64,000 nucleotides of DNA. Origin: an uncultured Bacteroidales bacterium (GTDB taxonomy: Bacteria > Bacteroidota > Bacteroidia > Bacteroidales > UBA932). Location of the stretch: positions 62,001-126,000 of the forward strand of contig CALVDO010000003.1 of assembly GCA_944326355.1 (NCBI GenBank), given 5' to 3'. The notes beneath the pieces were generated by a model. It was not told the DNA's origin. It saw only the letters and a program-made list of their open reading frames with translations, and did not search any database. The translations under genes were made by a program, and so were the position numbers. Below are positions 1-9,542 of this stretch, one piece after another; within the stretch, counting starts at the first letter, position 1, and each line of letters begins with the position of its first letter.

Positions 1-1
1 T

Positions 2-610
2 CTGGACTATAAGGCCCCGGTGGCGGCAGTGATAATGATCCTCATGGTGATGATGATGGTCTTCGACTTCATCCCTGTGGCTCCGGTGACAGCGGTGATG
101 ATAGCCGCCCTGCTGATGGTGCTGACAGGATGCTTCCGTAATGTGGAGGCGGCCTACAAGACTATCAATTGGGAGACGATAGTGCTTTTCGCGGCAATGC
201 TGCCGATGTCTCTCGCGCTTGAGAAGACGGGGATATCGGGATGGCTTGCCGGAGCTCTTGCCGGAGGCCTCGGAGACTACGGCCCTGTGGCTCTGCTGGC
301 CGGGATATATTTCACGACCTCCCTGATGACTATGTTCATCAGCAATACCGTGACAGCCGTGCTGATGGCTCCTATCGCCCTTCAGAGCGCCATGCAGCTT
401 GGCGTCAGTCCGGTGCCGTTCCTCTTTGCGGTGACGGTGGCCGCGAGCATGTGCTTCGCCTCTCCGTTCTCCACTCCGCCGAACGCACTCGTCATGCCTG
501 CGGGCCAGTACACTTTCATGGACTATGTGAAGGTGGGGCTTCCGCTGCAGATCATCATGGGTGTGGTCATGATTATCGCGCTTCCGCTGCTGTTCCCGTT
601 TTCCGCCTGA
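2..610 (+). CDS. SLC13-type anion permease, C-terminal part (5' end outside window)
   Basis: The reading frame is already open at base 2, so this is the C-terminal part (about 202 residues) of a longer gene. It is almost entirely hydrophobic, with about five membrane segments. The stretch SNTVTAVLMAPIA and the later FSTPPNALVMPAGQY match the conserved substrate-site loops of SLC13/DASS-type permeases, which move di- or tricarboxylates, sulfate or phosphate across the inner membrane. The end YVKVGLPLQ followed by a last membrane helix is also typical. The substrate cannot be told from this fragment, and TrkA-C domains, if any, would lie outside the window. It ends 3 bases before the AddB-like gene, so the two may be co-transcribed by chance of packing; no functional link is evident. 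Confidence 0.8.
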   Translation: MDYKAPVAAVIMILMVMMMVFDFIPVAPVTAVMIAALLMVLTGCFRNVEAAYKTINWETIVLFAAMLPMSLALEKTGISGWLAGALAGGLGDYGPVALLAGIYFTTSLMTMFISNTVTAVLMAPIALQSAMQLGVSPVPFLFAVTVAASMCFASPFSTPPNALVMPAGQYTFMDYVKVGLPLQIIMGVVMIIALPLLFPFSA

Positions 611-613
611 GCC

Positions 614-3493
614 ATGACTCCGTTTCTCAGACAAGTCGCCATGACCGCCCTCGAGGAGGGCGATCTGCAGAGCAGGTGCTTCATATTTCCCAACAGGCGC
701 TCCCTCGTCTTTTTCCGCAAGCATCTGGCGGATGCGGTGAAGGAGAGGTCCGGTGCGGGGGGACATCCTGTCATCGCTCCGGAGATGCTGACGGTCAGCG
801 ATTTCTTCAGCCGCGCGTCAGGAGTGCGTGTGACTGACAGAATCACTCTCATGCTGGAGCTGTATGAGTGCTACAAGGCGCTGAATCCTGCCGCCGAGGC
901 CCTCGATGAATTCATTTTCTGGGGGGACGTGATTCTCGGCGACTTCAATGACGTCGACAAGTATCTGGCCGACCCGAAGCAGCTTTTCACCAATGTCGCC
1001 GACCTGAAGGCTCTTCAGGACAGTTTTTCCTATCTTACTGAGAGACAGAGGAAGGCGGTGGAGAGCTTCGTCAGCCATTTCAATGACAGAAGCGGCAGGC
1101 TCACGGTCGATCTGTCCCCGGATTCCCCGGACATGAAGGGGCGCTTCCTAAGGATATGGAATCTGATGTATCCGCTCTATGTCTCGTTCAGAGAGCATCT
1201 TAGTGAAAAGGGACTTGCATACGAGGGGATGGTCTATCGGGATCTGGCGGAGCGCCTGAAGCAGGAGAGCGGTGATCTGGGAGCTCTGCTCGGCAGAGAG
1301 TTCCGGGGAGTGGAGAAATTCGTGTTCACAGGACTCAATGCCCTGAACGAATGCGAGAAGACCGTGATGAGGAGGATGAGAGACGAGGGAATTGCGGAGT
1401 TCTGCTGGGATTATTCCGGTGACATGATCAGAGACCGCCGCAACCGTTCCTCCTTCTTCATGGAGCAGAACGTCGAGGACTTCCCGCAGAAGCGTGAATG
1501 GGATCCCGAGGGCGTGAAGCCGCCCCGGATAAGGGTTGTGAGCGTGCCGTCATCGGTGGGACAGGTGAAGATGATACCGGACATATTGCGGAAGGCTGAC
1601 GACTGCGCGGTGGTGCTGCCGGACGAGAGTCTTCTGATGCCTCTGCTGAACACCATTCCTCCTGAGATAAAGGATGTAAACGTGACGATGGGCTATCCTA
1701 TGGCCTGGAGTTCCTTCCATTGCTTCATGTCTACGGTCTCGGCAATGCAGCTGCACGTCAGGAAGAGGCCGGACGGATGCTATTTCTATCACAAGCAGGT
1801 CTGGGACCTGTTCTCCAACAGCATATTCAGAAAAGTGATGACGGACGAGGACGCCGCGAAAGTGGGGGAGGTGAAGGCTGCGGCCAAGCTCTATATCCCG
1901 GCCGGGGACCTGGGCGGCACTCCGCTTTTCGATATGGTGTTCACTCCGGTGCTCACCGATGGGGAGGAGGGAACTCCCGAGCTGATTGACGCATTCGCCT
2001 CCTATCAGCTCCGGTTGATTGAAGGCATTGTCCCCCTGCTCGGGCAGGACGAGAATGTGGCGGTGGAGGCTGAGTTTGCCAAGGAGTACTGGCTGAGCGT
2101 GTCAGGTCTGCGCAGGCAGAGGCTTGAGGTGCGTCCTGTGACATACATGAGGATTCTCGAGCAGCTTCTGGCAGGCGTGTCGGTGCCTTTCAACGGAGAG
2201 CCTCTGAAGGGGCTGCAGATAATGGGCCCTCTGGAGATGAGGGCTCTGGACTTCAGAAATCTGGTGATTCTCTCGGCTAATGAGGGCGTCTTTCCGAGAC
2301 GGAGCGTCAGCTCGTCTTTCATCCCTCCCGAGCTCAGACGCGGTTTCGGTCTGCCTGCATATGAATTTCAGGATGCCGTGTGGGCCTATTATTTCTACAG
2401 GATGATCGCCCGTGCGGAGAATGTCTGGCTTTTTTATGACTCTCGGACAGAGGGCATGAAGACAGGGGAGGAAAGCCGATATATAAGGCAGCTTGAATAT
2501 CATTTCATGCTTCCGATTGAGAGGCTGGCCGTGGTCTCTCCGGCAAGGGCAGGGATGATCGGCGATGAGATCCCGAAGACGGCGGAGGCCGTGGAGGCAA
2601 TACGGCGGCGTCCGCTTTCCGCCTCGTCGCTTCAGACGTATCTCGCCTGTCAGGCAAAGTTCTATTATCAGGTGGTGGAGCGCCTGTATCCTGAGGACGA
2701 GGTGACCGAATCCCTTGACTCGGCTATGGTCGGCACAGTCTTTCACGAAGTCATGCAGAAGATCTTTTCCGAATGCGGACGCGACTCGGGCGGGCAGGTC
2801 ACTGCGGAGCAGATCTCCGGGTGGAGCTCTTCAGCCGACAGGATACGCGGACTTGTCCGTGACGGGATGGCGGAGCAGCTGCACACGGTTGAGATCACGG
2901 GGCGCAATCTCGTGATGCAGGACGTGATAGTGCGCTATGTACAGCAGACTCTTTCCCGGGATTTCGAGCTTCTCAAGGAGGAAAAGTGCGGCGGGTTCAG
3001 GATCGAAGGGCTGGAGCTGGAGCTCTTCTGCGATTTCGGCGGTTTCCGCTTCAAGGGCATCATCGACAGGCTCGACTCGCTGTCTGACGGGGAGATACGC
3101 ATAGTGGACTATAAGACCGGAAAGGTGCTTCCGGCGGACATGAATATCGGGGAGGACAGCAAATGGAATGAGACTGTGAACACCCTGTTCAGCCAGAATA
3201 CTAAATATGACAAGAAGCCGAAGATCGCGCTGCAGCTCTTCATCTATGACATGCTGGCGGAGGCGAACGGGCTTGCCTGCGGCAGGAGGCTCATCAATTC
3301 GGTCTATTCCACTGCGGGACTTTTCAGCGAGGCTCCACGGAACGTGGCCGTGGCCGGCGGCTTCATGAATGAGATGAAGGAAAGGCTCTCCTCCCTTCTG
3401 TCTGAGATGGCGGATGTGGAAAAGCCTTTTGTCAGGACTTCGGACAGGAGAGTGTGCGGCTATTGCGATTTCAGGAAAATCTGCGGACGGTGA
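614..3493 (+). CDS. AddB-like PD-(D/E)XK nuclease of a helicase-nuclease complex
   Basis: A 959-residue protein related to the AddB/RexB half of AddAB, which processes DNA double-strand ends for recombination. The C-terminal third carries a RecB-type nuclease: GTVFHEVMQ near residue 706, GIIDRLD near 813, RIVDYKTGK near 828 and a QLFIYDML helix. Cys679 lies before the nuclease, and Cys948, Cys951 and Cys957 form C-x2-C-x5-C at the extreme end; these four are the usual ligands of the AddB/Cas4 [4Fe-4S] cluster that clamps the domain. The N-terminus has FIFPNRRSL where Firmicute AddB has a Walker A loop, so this subunit probably does not bind ATP, like many Bacteroidetes versions. The AddA-like partner follows 16 bases later, which supports a two-subunit complex. 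Confidence 0.85.
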   Translation: MTPFLRQVAMTALEEGDLQSRCFIFPNRRSLVFFRKHLADAVKERSGAGGHPVIAPEMLTVSDFFSRASGVRVTDRITLMLELYECYKALNPAAEALDEFIFWGDVILGDFNDVDKYLADPKQLFTNVADLKALQDSFSYLTERQRKAVESFVSHFNDRSGRLTVDLSPDSPDMKGRFLRIWNLMYPLYVSFREHLSEKGLAYEGMVYRDLAERLKQESGDLGALLGREFRGVEKFVFTGLNALNECEKTVMRRMRDEGIAEFCWDYSGDMIRDRRNRSSFFMEQNVEDFPQKREWDPEGVKPPRIRVVSVPSSVGQVKMIPDILRKADDCAVVLPDESLLMPLLNTIPPEIKDVNVTMGYPMAWSSFHCFMSTVSAMQLHVRKRPDGCYFYHKQVWDLFSNSIFRKVMTDEDAAKVGEVKAAAKLYIPAGDLGGTPLFDMVFTPVLTDGEEGTPELIDAFASYQLRLIEGIVPLLGQDENVAVEAEFAKEYWLSVSGLRRQRLEVRPVTYMRILEQLLAGVSVPFNGEPLKGLQIMGPLEMRALDFRNLVILSANEGVFPRRSVSSSFIPPELRRGFGLPAYEFQDAVWAYYFYRMIARAENVWLFYDSRTEGMKTGEESRYIRQLEYHFMLPIERLAVVSPARAGMIGDEIPKTAEAVEAIRRRPLSASSLQTYLACQAKFYYQVVERLYPEDEVTESLDSAMVGTVFHEVMQKIFSECGRDSGGQVTAEQISGWSSSADRIRGLVRDGMAEQLHTVEITGRNLVMQDVIVRYVQQTLSRDFELLKEEKCGGFRIEGLELELFCDFGGFRFKGIIDRLDSLSDGEIRIVDYKTGKVLPADMNIGEDSKWNETVNTLFSQNTKYDKKPKIALQLFIYDMLAEANGLACGRRLINSVYSTAGLFSEAPRNVAVAGGFMNEMKERLSSLLSEMADVEKPFVRTSDRRVCGYCDFRKICGR

Positions 3494-3509
3494 TATTGGA
3501 GATGGTGAT

Positions 3510-6500
3510 ATGGAGATAATGAAAGCGTCGGCAGGGTCGGGTAAGACCTTCAACCTTGCCAGAAAATACATAACTCTGCTGTTCAAAAAAAAGGACAGGA
3601 ACGCCTACAGGCATATTCTTGCCGTGACATTCACCAACAAGGCCACGGACGAGATGAAGTCGAGGATAATGAAGGAGCTCTTCATCCTTGCGACTGATCC
3701 TGCCTCGTCGGGCTATCTCAGATATTTTATTCCCTCTATGTTCACCGCCAAGGAGCTCGAGGGCATAGCGCCTGAGGACTTCATCGGCGAGCTGCCGGGA
3801 AAGCCCGGGGAGAAGATCACTCTGGAGTCTCTCTCGGACAGCGCGAAGGACATGCTGTGCGCCATCCTCCATGATTACGGGGCATTTTCGGTGAGTACCA
3901 TAGACCGTTTCTTCCAGCAGACTCTCAAGGCTTTTTCCCGTGAGATAGGGCAGTTTTCATCCTATCAGGTCGAGCTCGACAAGGACTCACTGGTGACGGA
4001 GAGTGTCGACAGGGTGCTGGACTCCGTGAACGAGTCTGATCCGGATCTTCTCAAATGGCTTGTTGACAGCGTTATGGATCAGATGGAGCTGGGGGGCCGC
4101 TATCGTCTTGAGAAGGACCTCGCCGAAATCGGGGCACGCCTGATGTCCGATGAGCACAGGAGTCTTGCCGAGAAGCTCGGAACGGATGTGGGGAAGGACT
4201 TTTCGAAGGAGCGGCTCACAGCCGTCAGACGCGCCTGCCTCAGGACGGTGAAGGAATTTGAGAGAGACGCGGCGCAGAAGGCATCGGCCGTTCTGGCCCT
4301 GCTTCCGGGAGCCGGTCTGACGGCAGAGGACTTCAACAGGAAATTCCTTGTCGCCCTCTATTCCTATGCTGCCGGGCAGAAGAAGGACGATGTCGTCGAT
4401 GCGCCGTCCGATTTCTTCATGCGGGTGTCGGCCGATCCGGAGCAGTGGTTCGCCAAGACGAAGAAAAACAGGTTTCTGCCGATGGCCTATCCGCTGATTA
4501 AGGCTCCGCTTGCGGACTTCTGCGCCCTGTTCGGAGAGAGATACAGTCTCTACAGGACGGCTCTGATGCTAATGAAGTGTCTCTGCGGCCTCGGAGTGGC
4601 GGCTGACATACATCGGGAGTTCGTAGCACTGATGAAGGAGAAGAACGTGCTCAGCATAGACGATTCCAACACTATTCTGAGGGACATCATCGACGGTTCG
4701 GACGCCCCGTTCATCTATGAGAAGACCGGGGTCAGATATGAGAATTTTCTTCTTGACGAATTTCAGGACACCTCCCGCATACAGTGGGACAATTTTCTCC
4801 CGCTTCTGAGAAACAGTGAGTCGCAGGGCTTTGACAGTCTGATAGTCGGCGACGTTAAGCAGAGCATCTACCGCTGGCGCGGCTCCGACTGGAATCTTCT
4901 CGATTCGGAAGTGGAAGGGGAGTTTCCCGGGGCGAAGGTCAGGACTCTCGGAGTGAACTACCGGAGCTGCCGCAGGATAGTGAGTTTCAACAACGCCTTT
5001 TTCCCTGAGGCGGCACGGCTTCTCGATGACATCTACGGAGAGACTGAAGACAGGAGCATAGCCGGGATATATTCGGATGTCGGACAGACTCTGCCGGAGA
5101 AAGTAAAGGGTGAAGGAGAGGTCAGGCTGACCTTCTGCGCGGAGCAGGACGAGACAGCAGCGACGCTGGAGGCGGTCAGGGCTCTTCGGGAGCGGGGAGT
5201 CCCATATCGTGAGATCACCGTTCTGGTCAGGAGCAACGCTATCGGATCCAATGTGGCTTCTTTCCTGATAGACAATGATGTGCCTGTGGTGACGGATGAT
5301 TCGCTGAAGGTCAAGTCCTCCGTGACGGTCAACCGGCTCTGTTCGCTCCTTGCCCGCTGCGACAATCCTTCCGATGCCGTCAGCGCCTATGTCATACGTG
5401 ATCTTGGCATAGAGGTGCCTCAGAGCTTCCGTTCCCTTGTCGATCTGTGCGAGACCCTGCTCAGGGAGCTGCATACGGCCGATCCGGAGCTTTTTGATGC
5501 TGAGGTGCTTTATGTGCAGTCTTTTATGGATGCGGTGCAGGATTATATGAATGTGGAGGGGAACAATCTGCACGGCTTCCTGAAATATTGGGAGGATGCG
5601 GATCCTGCGATAAGTTCTCCGTCTGAGGGCGACTCGGTGCGGGTGATGACTGTCCATAAGTCGAAGGGGCTGGATTTTGAACATGTGATATTTCCCTGCT
5701 TAGAGGGTGTAGTCCTCTTCAAGCCCGGGAACCGCTGGTGCTGTCCGGATCTCTCCGGAACGCCGCTTGAAGAGGCTTCCGGAACGCCGTATGACGTCTT
5801 CCTGTCGTCCAAGTGTTCCCGGACCGCCTTCAGCGATGACTACAGGCGGGAGCTGAGAATGCAGTATGTGGACAATCTCAACATAATGTATGTGGCTATG
5901 ACACGTGCCGTGAAGAGCATGTGGCTGATCGGAGAGCTGCCGTCGGATGATTTCCGAAAATGCGTGGATTCCGGGGGAAAGCCGAAGTTGTCGGACTTTT
6001 CGCAGCTGCTCTATCAGTACTCGGTCGTGAATCAGGAGTCGCTTGGCCTTGTCCGCGTGCCGGGAGCTGAAGGGACGCTGAACTGGCTTTACTCCGCGGG
6101 GGAGGTATCCGGCGCGACGGAGCATCCGGAGACCTGCGGACTCAAGGCGGCCTATCCTTCCTGGCCTCTCAACGGGATTTCCGGCAGCGGAAGTCAGGTC
6201 GACGTGAGGGAGAGGGGAAGGCTGAAGTTCAGGGCCGACTCGCTGGACTTTTTCGGAGAAGAGGGCTTCGTGAAGACAGGACCGGCCGGGAGGCTGAAGG
6301 GAATAGTGCTGCACGACGTCCTGTCGAAGGTGGAGACGCCTTCCGATCTGAGGCGTGCGGTGGATGATTCCGTGGCGGCAGGCGAGATGACTACAGGCGA
6401 GGGTGAGGAGGCCTTTTCCCTGCTTTCGGAGCGCATCGCCTCGGCCGGAGAGAGAGGATGGTTTCCGGAGGAGACCGTCTCGGAGGGGCAAGGAGTGTAC

Positions 6501-6761
6501 TGCACGGCCATACGGAGAGAGGTGACGCTGATCGATGTGGACGGGTCGCTTTCCCGTCCGGACAGGGTGCTCGAATTTTCGGACGGCAGCGTGCTTGTGA
6601 TAGACTACAAATTCGGCAAAAGAGTACCCTCTCTTGAGAAGAGGTATCTCCGCCAGATTTCCGGATATGCGGACATATACAGGAGAATGGGAAGGAAAGA
6701 GGTGCGGACGGCTCTTTGGTATGTCACTTCAGATGAGATAGTTGACGGTCCGTCGGCATGA
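3510..6761 (+). CDS. AddA-like UvrD-family helicase with C-terminal nuclease domain
   Basis: A 1083-residue superfamily 1A helicase fused to a RecB nuclease, the AddA-type motor and nuclease of a double-strand-break repair complex. Motifs in order: Walker A ASAGSGKT at residues 6-13, motif II DEFQD at 416-420, motif III VGDVKQSIYRWRG near 447, motif V VMTVHKSKGLDF near 712, motif VI MYVAMTRA near 793. The C-terminal nuclease shows GIVLHDVL, RPDRVLEF and VIDYKFGK followed by YLRQISGYADIY. The frame is open from 3414, but ATG 3510 is chosen: it lies just after the AddB stop, has GGAG about 9 bases upstream and places Walker A at the N-terminus, as in other AddA proteins. Expected to work with the preceding AddB-like protein. 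Confidence 0.88.
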   Translation: MEIMKASAGSGKTFNLARKYITLLFKKKDRNAYRHILAVTFTNKATDEMKSRIMKELFILATDPASSGYLRYFIPSMFTAKELEGIAPEDFIGELPGKPGEKITLESLSDSAKDMLCAILHDYGAFSVSTIDRFFQQTLKAFSREIGQFSSYQVELDKDSLVTESVDRVLDSVNESDPDLLKWLVDSVMDQMELGGRYRLEKDLAEIGARLMSDEHRSLAEKLGTDVGKDFSKERLTAVRRACLRTVKEFERDAAQKASAVLALLPGAGLTAEDFNRKFLVALYSYAAGQKKDDVVDAPSDFFMRVSADPEQWFAKTKKNRFLPMAYPLIKAPLADFCALFGERYSLYRTALMLMKCLCGLGVAADIHREFVALMKEKNVLSIDDSNTILRDIIDGSDAPFIYEKTGVRYENFLLDEFQDTSRIQWDNFLPLLRNSESQGFDSLIVGDVKQSIYRWRGSDWNLLDSEVEGEFPGAKVRTLGVNYRSCRRIVSFNNAFFPEAARLLDDIYGETEDRSIAGIYSDVGQTLPEKVKGEGEVRLTFCAEQDETAATLEAVRALRERGVPYREITVLVRSNAIGSNVASFLIDNDVPVVTDDSLKVKSSVTVNRLCSLLARCDNPSDAVSAYVIRDLGIEVPQSFRSLVDLCETLLRELHTADPELFDAEVLYVQSFMDAVQDYMNVEGNNLHGFLKYWEDADPAISSPSEGDSVRVMTVHKSKGLDFEHVIFPCLEGVVLFKPGNRWCCPDLSGTPLEEASGTPYDVFLSSKCSRTAFSDDYRRELRMQYVDNLNIMYVAMTRAVKSMWLIGELPSDDFRKCVDSGGKPKLSDFSQLLYQYSVVNQESLGLVRVPGAEGTLNWLYSAGEVSGATEHPETCGLKAAYPSWPLNGISGSGSQVDVRERGRLKFRADSLDFFGEEGFVKTGPAGRLKGIVLHDVLSKVETPSDLRRAVDDSVAAGEMTTGEGEEAFSLLSERIASAGERGWFPEETVSEGQGVYCTAIRREVTLIDVDGSLSRPDRVLEFSDGSVLVIDYKFGKRVPSLEKRYLRQISGYADIYRRMGRKEVRTALWYVTSDEIVDGPSA

Positions 6762-6837
6762 CTCCCGCATGTGGTGCGTCCGGGACTGCCGGGACAATGG
6801 AAAGAACATTTTGACAGATAGACTGAATTACAGAAAT

Positions 6838-8871
6838 ATGAATCCTGAAACTGAAAGACATCACAATGCCGGCTCCGGAATGGAGTCCGCGTTCAGACAT
6901 CTGACTGCGGAGGAAATTGATTTCCTCAAATCAAATTCGTGCATAGCCGACGACTGGTCTGACGTGCTTGTAAAAGACGGCTTCAATCCCAAGAGAGTCT
7001 TCCAGTGCCGGTTCTCCGGCAAGGTCCGGCTCGGCAATTTCGAAGGCACGTTCACCCTTCCTGGCGGCATAGTCAAGAAGGCGGGCGTGAGATATGCGAC
7101 CCTGCACAACGTCACGGTAGGTGACGATTCCTGCATAGAGAACATTCACAACTACATAGCCAACTATGAGATCGGCAGCCGCACATACATAAAGAACGTG
7201 GGGCTCATCTATGTCGACGGCCAGACCTCATTCGGCAACGGAGTGGAAGTCAGCGTCCTGAACGAGACCGGCGGCAGGGAGGTGCCTATCCATGAGAACC
7301 TTTCCGCGCATGAGGCCTACATGATGACCCTGTACAGGCACCGTCCTGAGCTCATCTCTGCGATGTATTCTCTCGTAGGGGAGTGGAAGCGGGCGCGAAC
7401 CTCATCGTCCGGTACGATAGGCTCTGATGTGATGATATTGAATGTCAATACGATAAGAAATGTCAGAATAGGCGATTCCGCCCGGCTTGAGGGCTGCGAT
7501 ATCCTCGATGACGGCACGGTGGCGAGCAACGTCCATGCTCCGGTGTTCATAGGCAACAGCGTGAGCTGCAGGGACTTCATCATCTCTTCCGGCTCTCATG
7601 TGGATGACGGGGCCAATCTTCTGCGCTGTTTCGTAGGCCAGGCCTGTCATCTCGGACGGGGATATTCGGCGAGCGATTCGCTTTTCTTCAGCAACTGCCA
7701 CGGGGAGAACGGCGAGGCCTGCGCCATATTCGCCGGACCTTACACGGTGACCCACCACAAGTCCACACTTCTCATCGCCGGAATGTTCTCTTTCATGAAC
7801 GCAGGATCCGGCTCCAACCAGAGCAATCACATGTACAAGCTCGGCCCGATTCATCACGGCATTCTCGACAGGGGCTCCAAGACTGCATCTGACTCATATA
7901 TCCTCTTTCCTGCTCATGTCGGGCCTTTCTCTCTCGTGATGGGCAGGCATGTGTCCCATGCGGACACTTCCGACCTTCCGTTTTCCTATCTCATTGAGAA
8001 CGGAAACACTACCTGTCTCATGCCGGGAGTGAATCTCAGGAGCGTAGGAACGATAAGGGATGCCCAGAAATGGCCGAAGCGGGACCGCAGGACTGACCCG
8101 CACAGGCTGGACCACATCAATTTCAACCTCCTCAGCCCGTTCACGATACAAAAGATGTTCAACGGCAGGCGCATCCTGCGGGATCTTCAGAGGGTCGGCG
8201 GGCCTTCGTCGGAGTCGTATCTGTACCAGAGTGCGAGAATCCGCAATACTTCCCTCGTCAAAGGCCTGAAGTATTATGACATGGGCATCTGCAAGTTCAT
8301 GGGCAACTCCATCATAAAGCGACTCGAGGGTATAGAGTTCGACAGCGATGAGCAGATCAGGCGCAGGCTTGTGCCGGACACTGAGACCGGCGGCGGACAA
8401 TGGGTGGACCTCGCCGGGCTTATCGCCCCTAAGAGTGAGGTGGACAGGCTCATGGAGAGGATAGAGACTGGAGAGGTGACCTCTCTCGGACAGATTGAGG
8501 AAGCGTTTGCCGTAATGGCGGAGAATTACTACACTTATGAGTGGAGATGGGTGTATGAGAAGCTGGAGGAGTTCTGCGGGGTGTCGCCGGACAGGATGAC
8601 GGCCGCCGACGTTTGCGGCATAGTCAGGTCGTGGAAGGATGCCGTCATCTCTCTGGACCGGATGCTCTACGAGGACGCGAAGAAGGAGTTTTCGCTCTCG
8701 TTCATGACCGCGTTCGGCGCGGACGGGACCCGGGAGGAGCAGCTCAGGGACTTCGAGCAGGTCAGAGGCGACTTTGACACCAACACTTTCGTCACCACGG
8801 TTCTGGAGCATATAGAGAAGAAGCGGGCTCTCGGCGACGAGCTGATCGGCAGGCTTCAGCATCTTCTGTAG
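6838..8871 (+). CDS. DUF4954 family protein, left-handed beta-helix
   Basis: About 677 residues, matching the DUF4954 family found widely in Bacteroidales. The N-terminal two thirds contain repeated short-period hexapeptide-like strands (for example GVRYATLHNVTVGDDSCIE, GSRTYIKNVGLIYVDGQ, ARLEGCDILDDGTVAS) typical of the left-handed beta-helix of sugar-nucleotide acyltransferases and GlmU. The last 170 residues are helical. No catalytic activity is established for the family as far as I know; nucleotide-sugar or acyl transfer is only suggested by the fold. The frame is open from 6742, within the end of the AddA-like gene. ATG 6838 is used; ATG 6880 (MESAFRHLTAEEI) is an equally plausible start that aligns better with the usual short N-terminus. 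Confidence 0.75.
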   Translation: MNPETERHHNAGSGMESAFRHLTAEEIDFLKSNSCIADDWSDVLVKDGFNPKRVFQCRFSGKVRLGNFEGTFTLPGGIVKKAGVRYATLHNVTVGDDSCIENIHNYIANYEIGSRTYIKNVGLIYVDGQTSFGNGVEVSVLNETGGREVPIHENLSAHEAYMMTLYRHRPELISAMYSLVGEWKRARTSSSGTIGSDVMILNVNTIRNVRIGDSARLEGCDILDDGTVASNVHAPVFIGNSVSCRDFIISSGSHVDDGANLLRCFVGQACHLGRGYSASDSLFFSNCHGENGEACAIFAGPYTVTHHKSTLLIAGMFSFMNAGSGSNQSNHMYKLGPIHHGILDRGSKTASDSYILFPAHVGPFSLVMGRHVSHADTSDLPFSYLIENGNTTCLMPGVNLRSVGTIRDAQKWPKRDRRTDPHRLDHINFNLLSPFTIQKMFNGRRILRDLQRVGGPSSESYLYQSARIRNTSLVKGLKYYDMGICKFMGNSIIKRLEGIEFDSDEQIRRRLVPDTETGGGQWVDLAGLIAPKSEVDRLMERIETGEVTSLGQIEEAFAVMAENYYTYEWRWVYEKLEEFCGVSPDRMTAADVCGIVRSWKDAVISLDRMLYEDAKKEFSLSFMTAFGADGTREEQLRDFEQVRGDFDTNTFVTTVLEHIEKKRALGDELIGRLQHLL

Positions 8872-8915
8872 TGAAATGATACCATTATATTATAATAGAT
8901 AAGGGAATAAGAATT

Positions 8916-9521
8916 ATGGACAAGAACAGTTATGCTCTGGGCATGAGCATTGCCCACAACATGATTTCTTCAGGAGTGAAGGAGGTCTCTTTCGATGATT
9001 TTACGGCAGGCATCAAAGCTGTCCTGACGGGAAGCAAGCCGGAGGTGTCTTTTGAGGAGGCGGCCGAGCTTCTGGACAAGTATTTTGCTGAGATTGAGGC
9101 TCATCAGAATGCCGAGAAGGCCGCTGAGGCAGCCGCAATGCGCAAGGAGGGAGAGGAATTCCTCGCTGCCAACGCCGCCAAAGAGGGTGTGACAGTGCTC
9201 CCGAGCGGCCTGCAGTACAAGGTGCTCAAAGAGGGCTCCGGCAAGAAGCCGGGCAGAAATGACAGGGTAAGATGCCACTACCTCGGCACGTTTACGGACG
9301 GAACGAAGTTCGACAGTTCCTATGACAGGGGCGAGCCTGCCGTATTCGGTGTCACTCAGGTGATCGCAGGATGGACAGAGGCTCTTCAGCTGATGTCCGA
9401 GGGCTCCAAATGGGAACTCTATATCCCTTATAACCTCGGCTATGGCGAGCACGGCGCACCGGGAGCGATACCTCCGTACAGCACCCTCGTATTTACGGTG
9501 GAGCTCCTTGAAGTGCTCTAA
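8916..9521 (+). CDS. FKBP-type peptidyl-prolyl cis-trans isomerase
   Basis: A 201-residue two-domain isomerase of the FkpA/FklB/Mip type. Residues 1 to about 85 form the helical dimerisation arm (YALGMSIAHNM, then a Glu/Ala-rich helix). Residues from about 97 form the FKBP domain, with GLQYKVLKEGSG, VRCHYLGTFTDGTKFDSS, VIAGWTEALQLM and YGEHGAPGAIPPYSTLVF all matching active-site segments (Tyr, Phe, Asp, Trp, Tyr). No signal peptide is present, so it is probably cytoplasmic like FklB and assists folding around prolyl bonds. It has its own 44-base upstream gap rich in A and T and is convergent with the NUDIX gene. Confidence 0.9.
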   Translation: MDKNSYALGMSIAHNMISSGVKEVSFDDFTAGIKAVLTGSKPEVSFEEAAELLDKYFAEIEAHQNAEKAAEAAAMRKEGEEFLAANAAKEGVTVLPSGLQYKVLKEGSGKKPGRNDRVRCHYLGTFTDGTKFDSSYDRGEPAVFGVTQVIAGWTEALQLMSEGSKWELYIPYNLGYGEHGAPGAIPPYSTLVFTVELLEVL

Positions 9522-9542
9522 AGGAAGACAGTTTTTGTCGCG

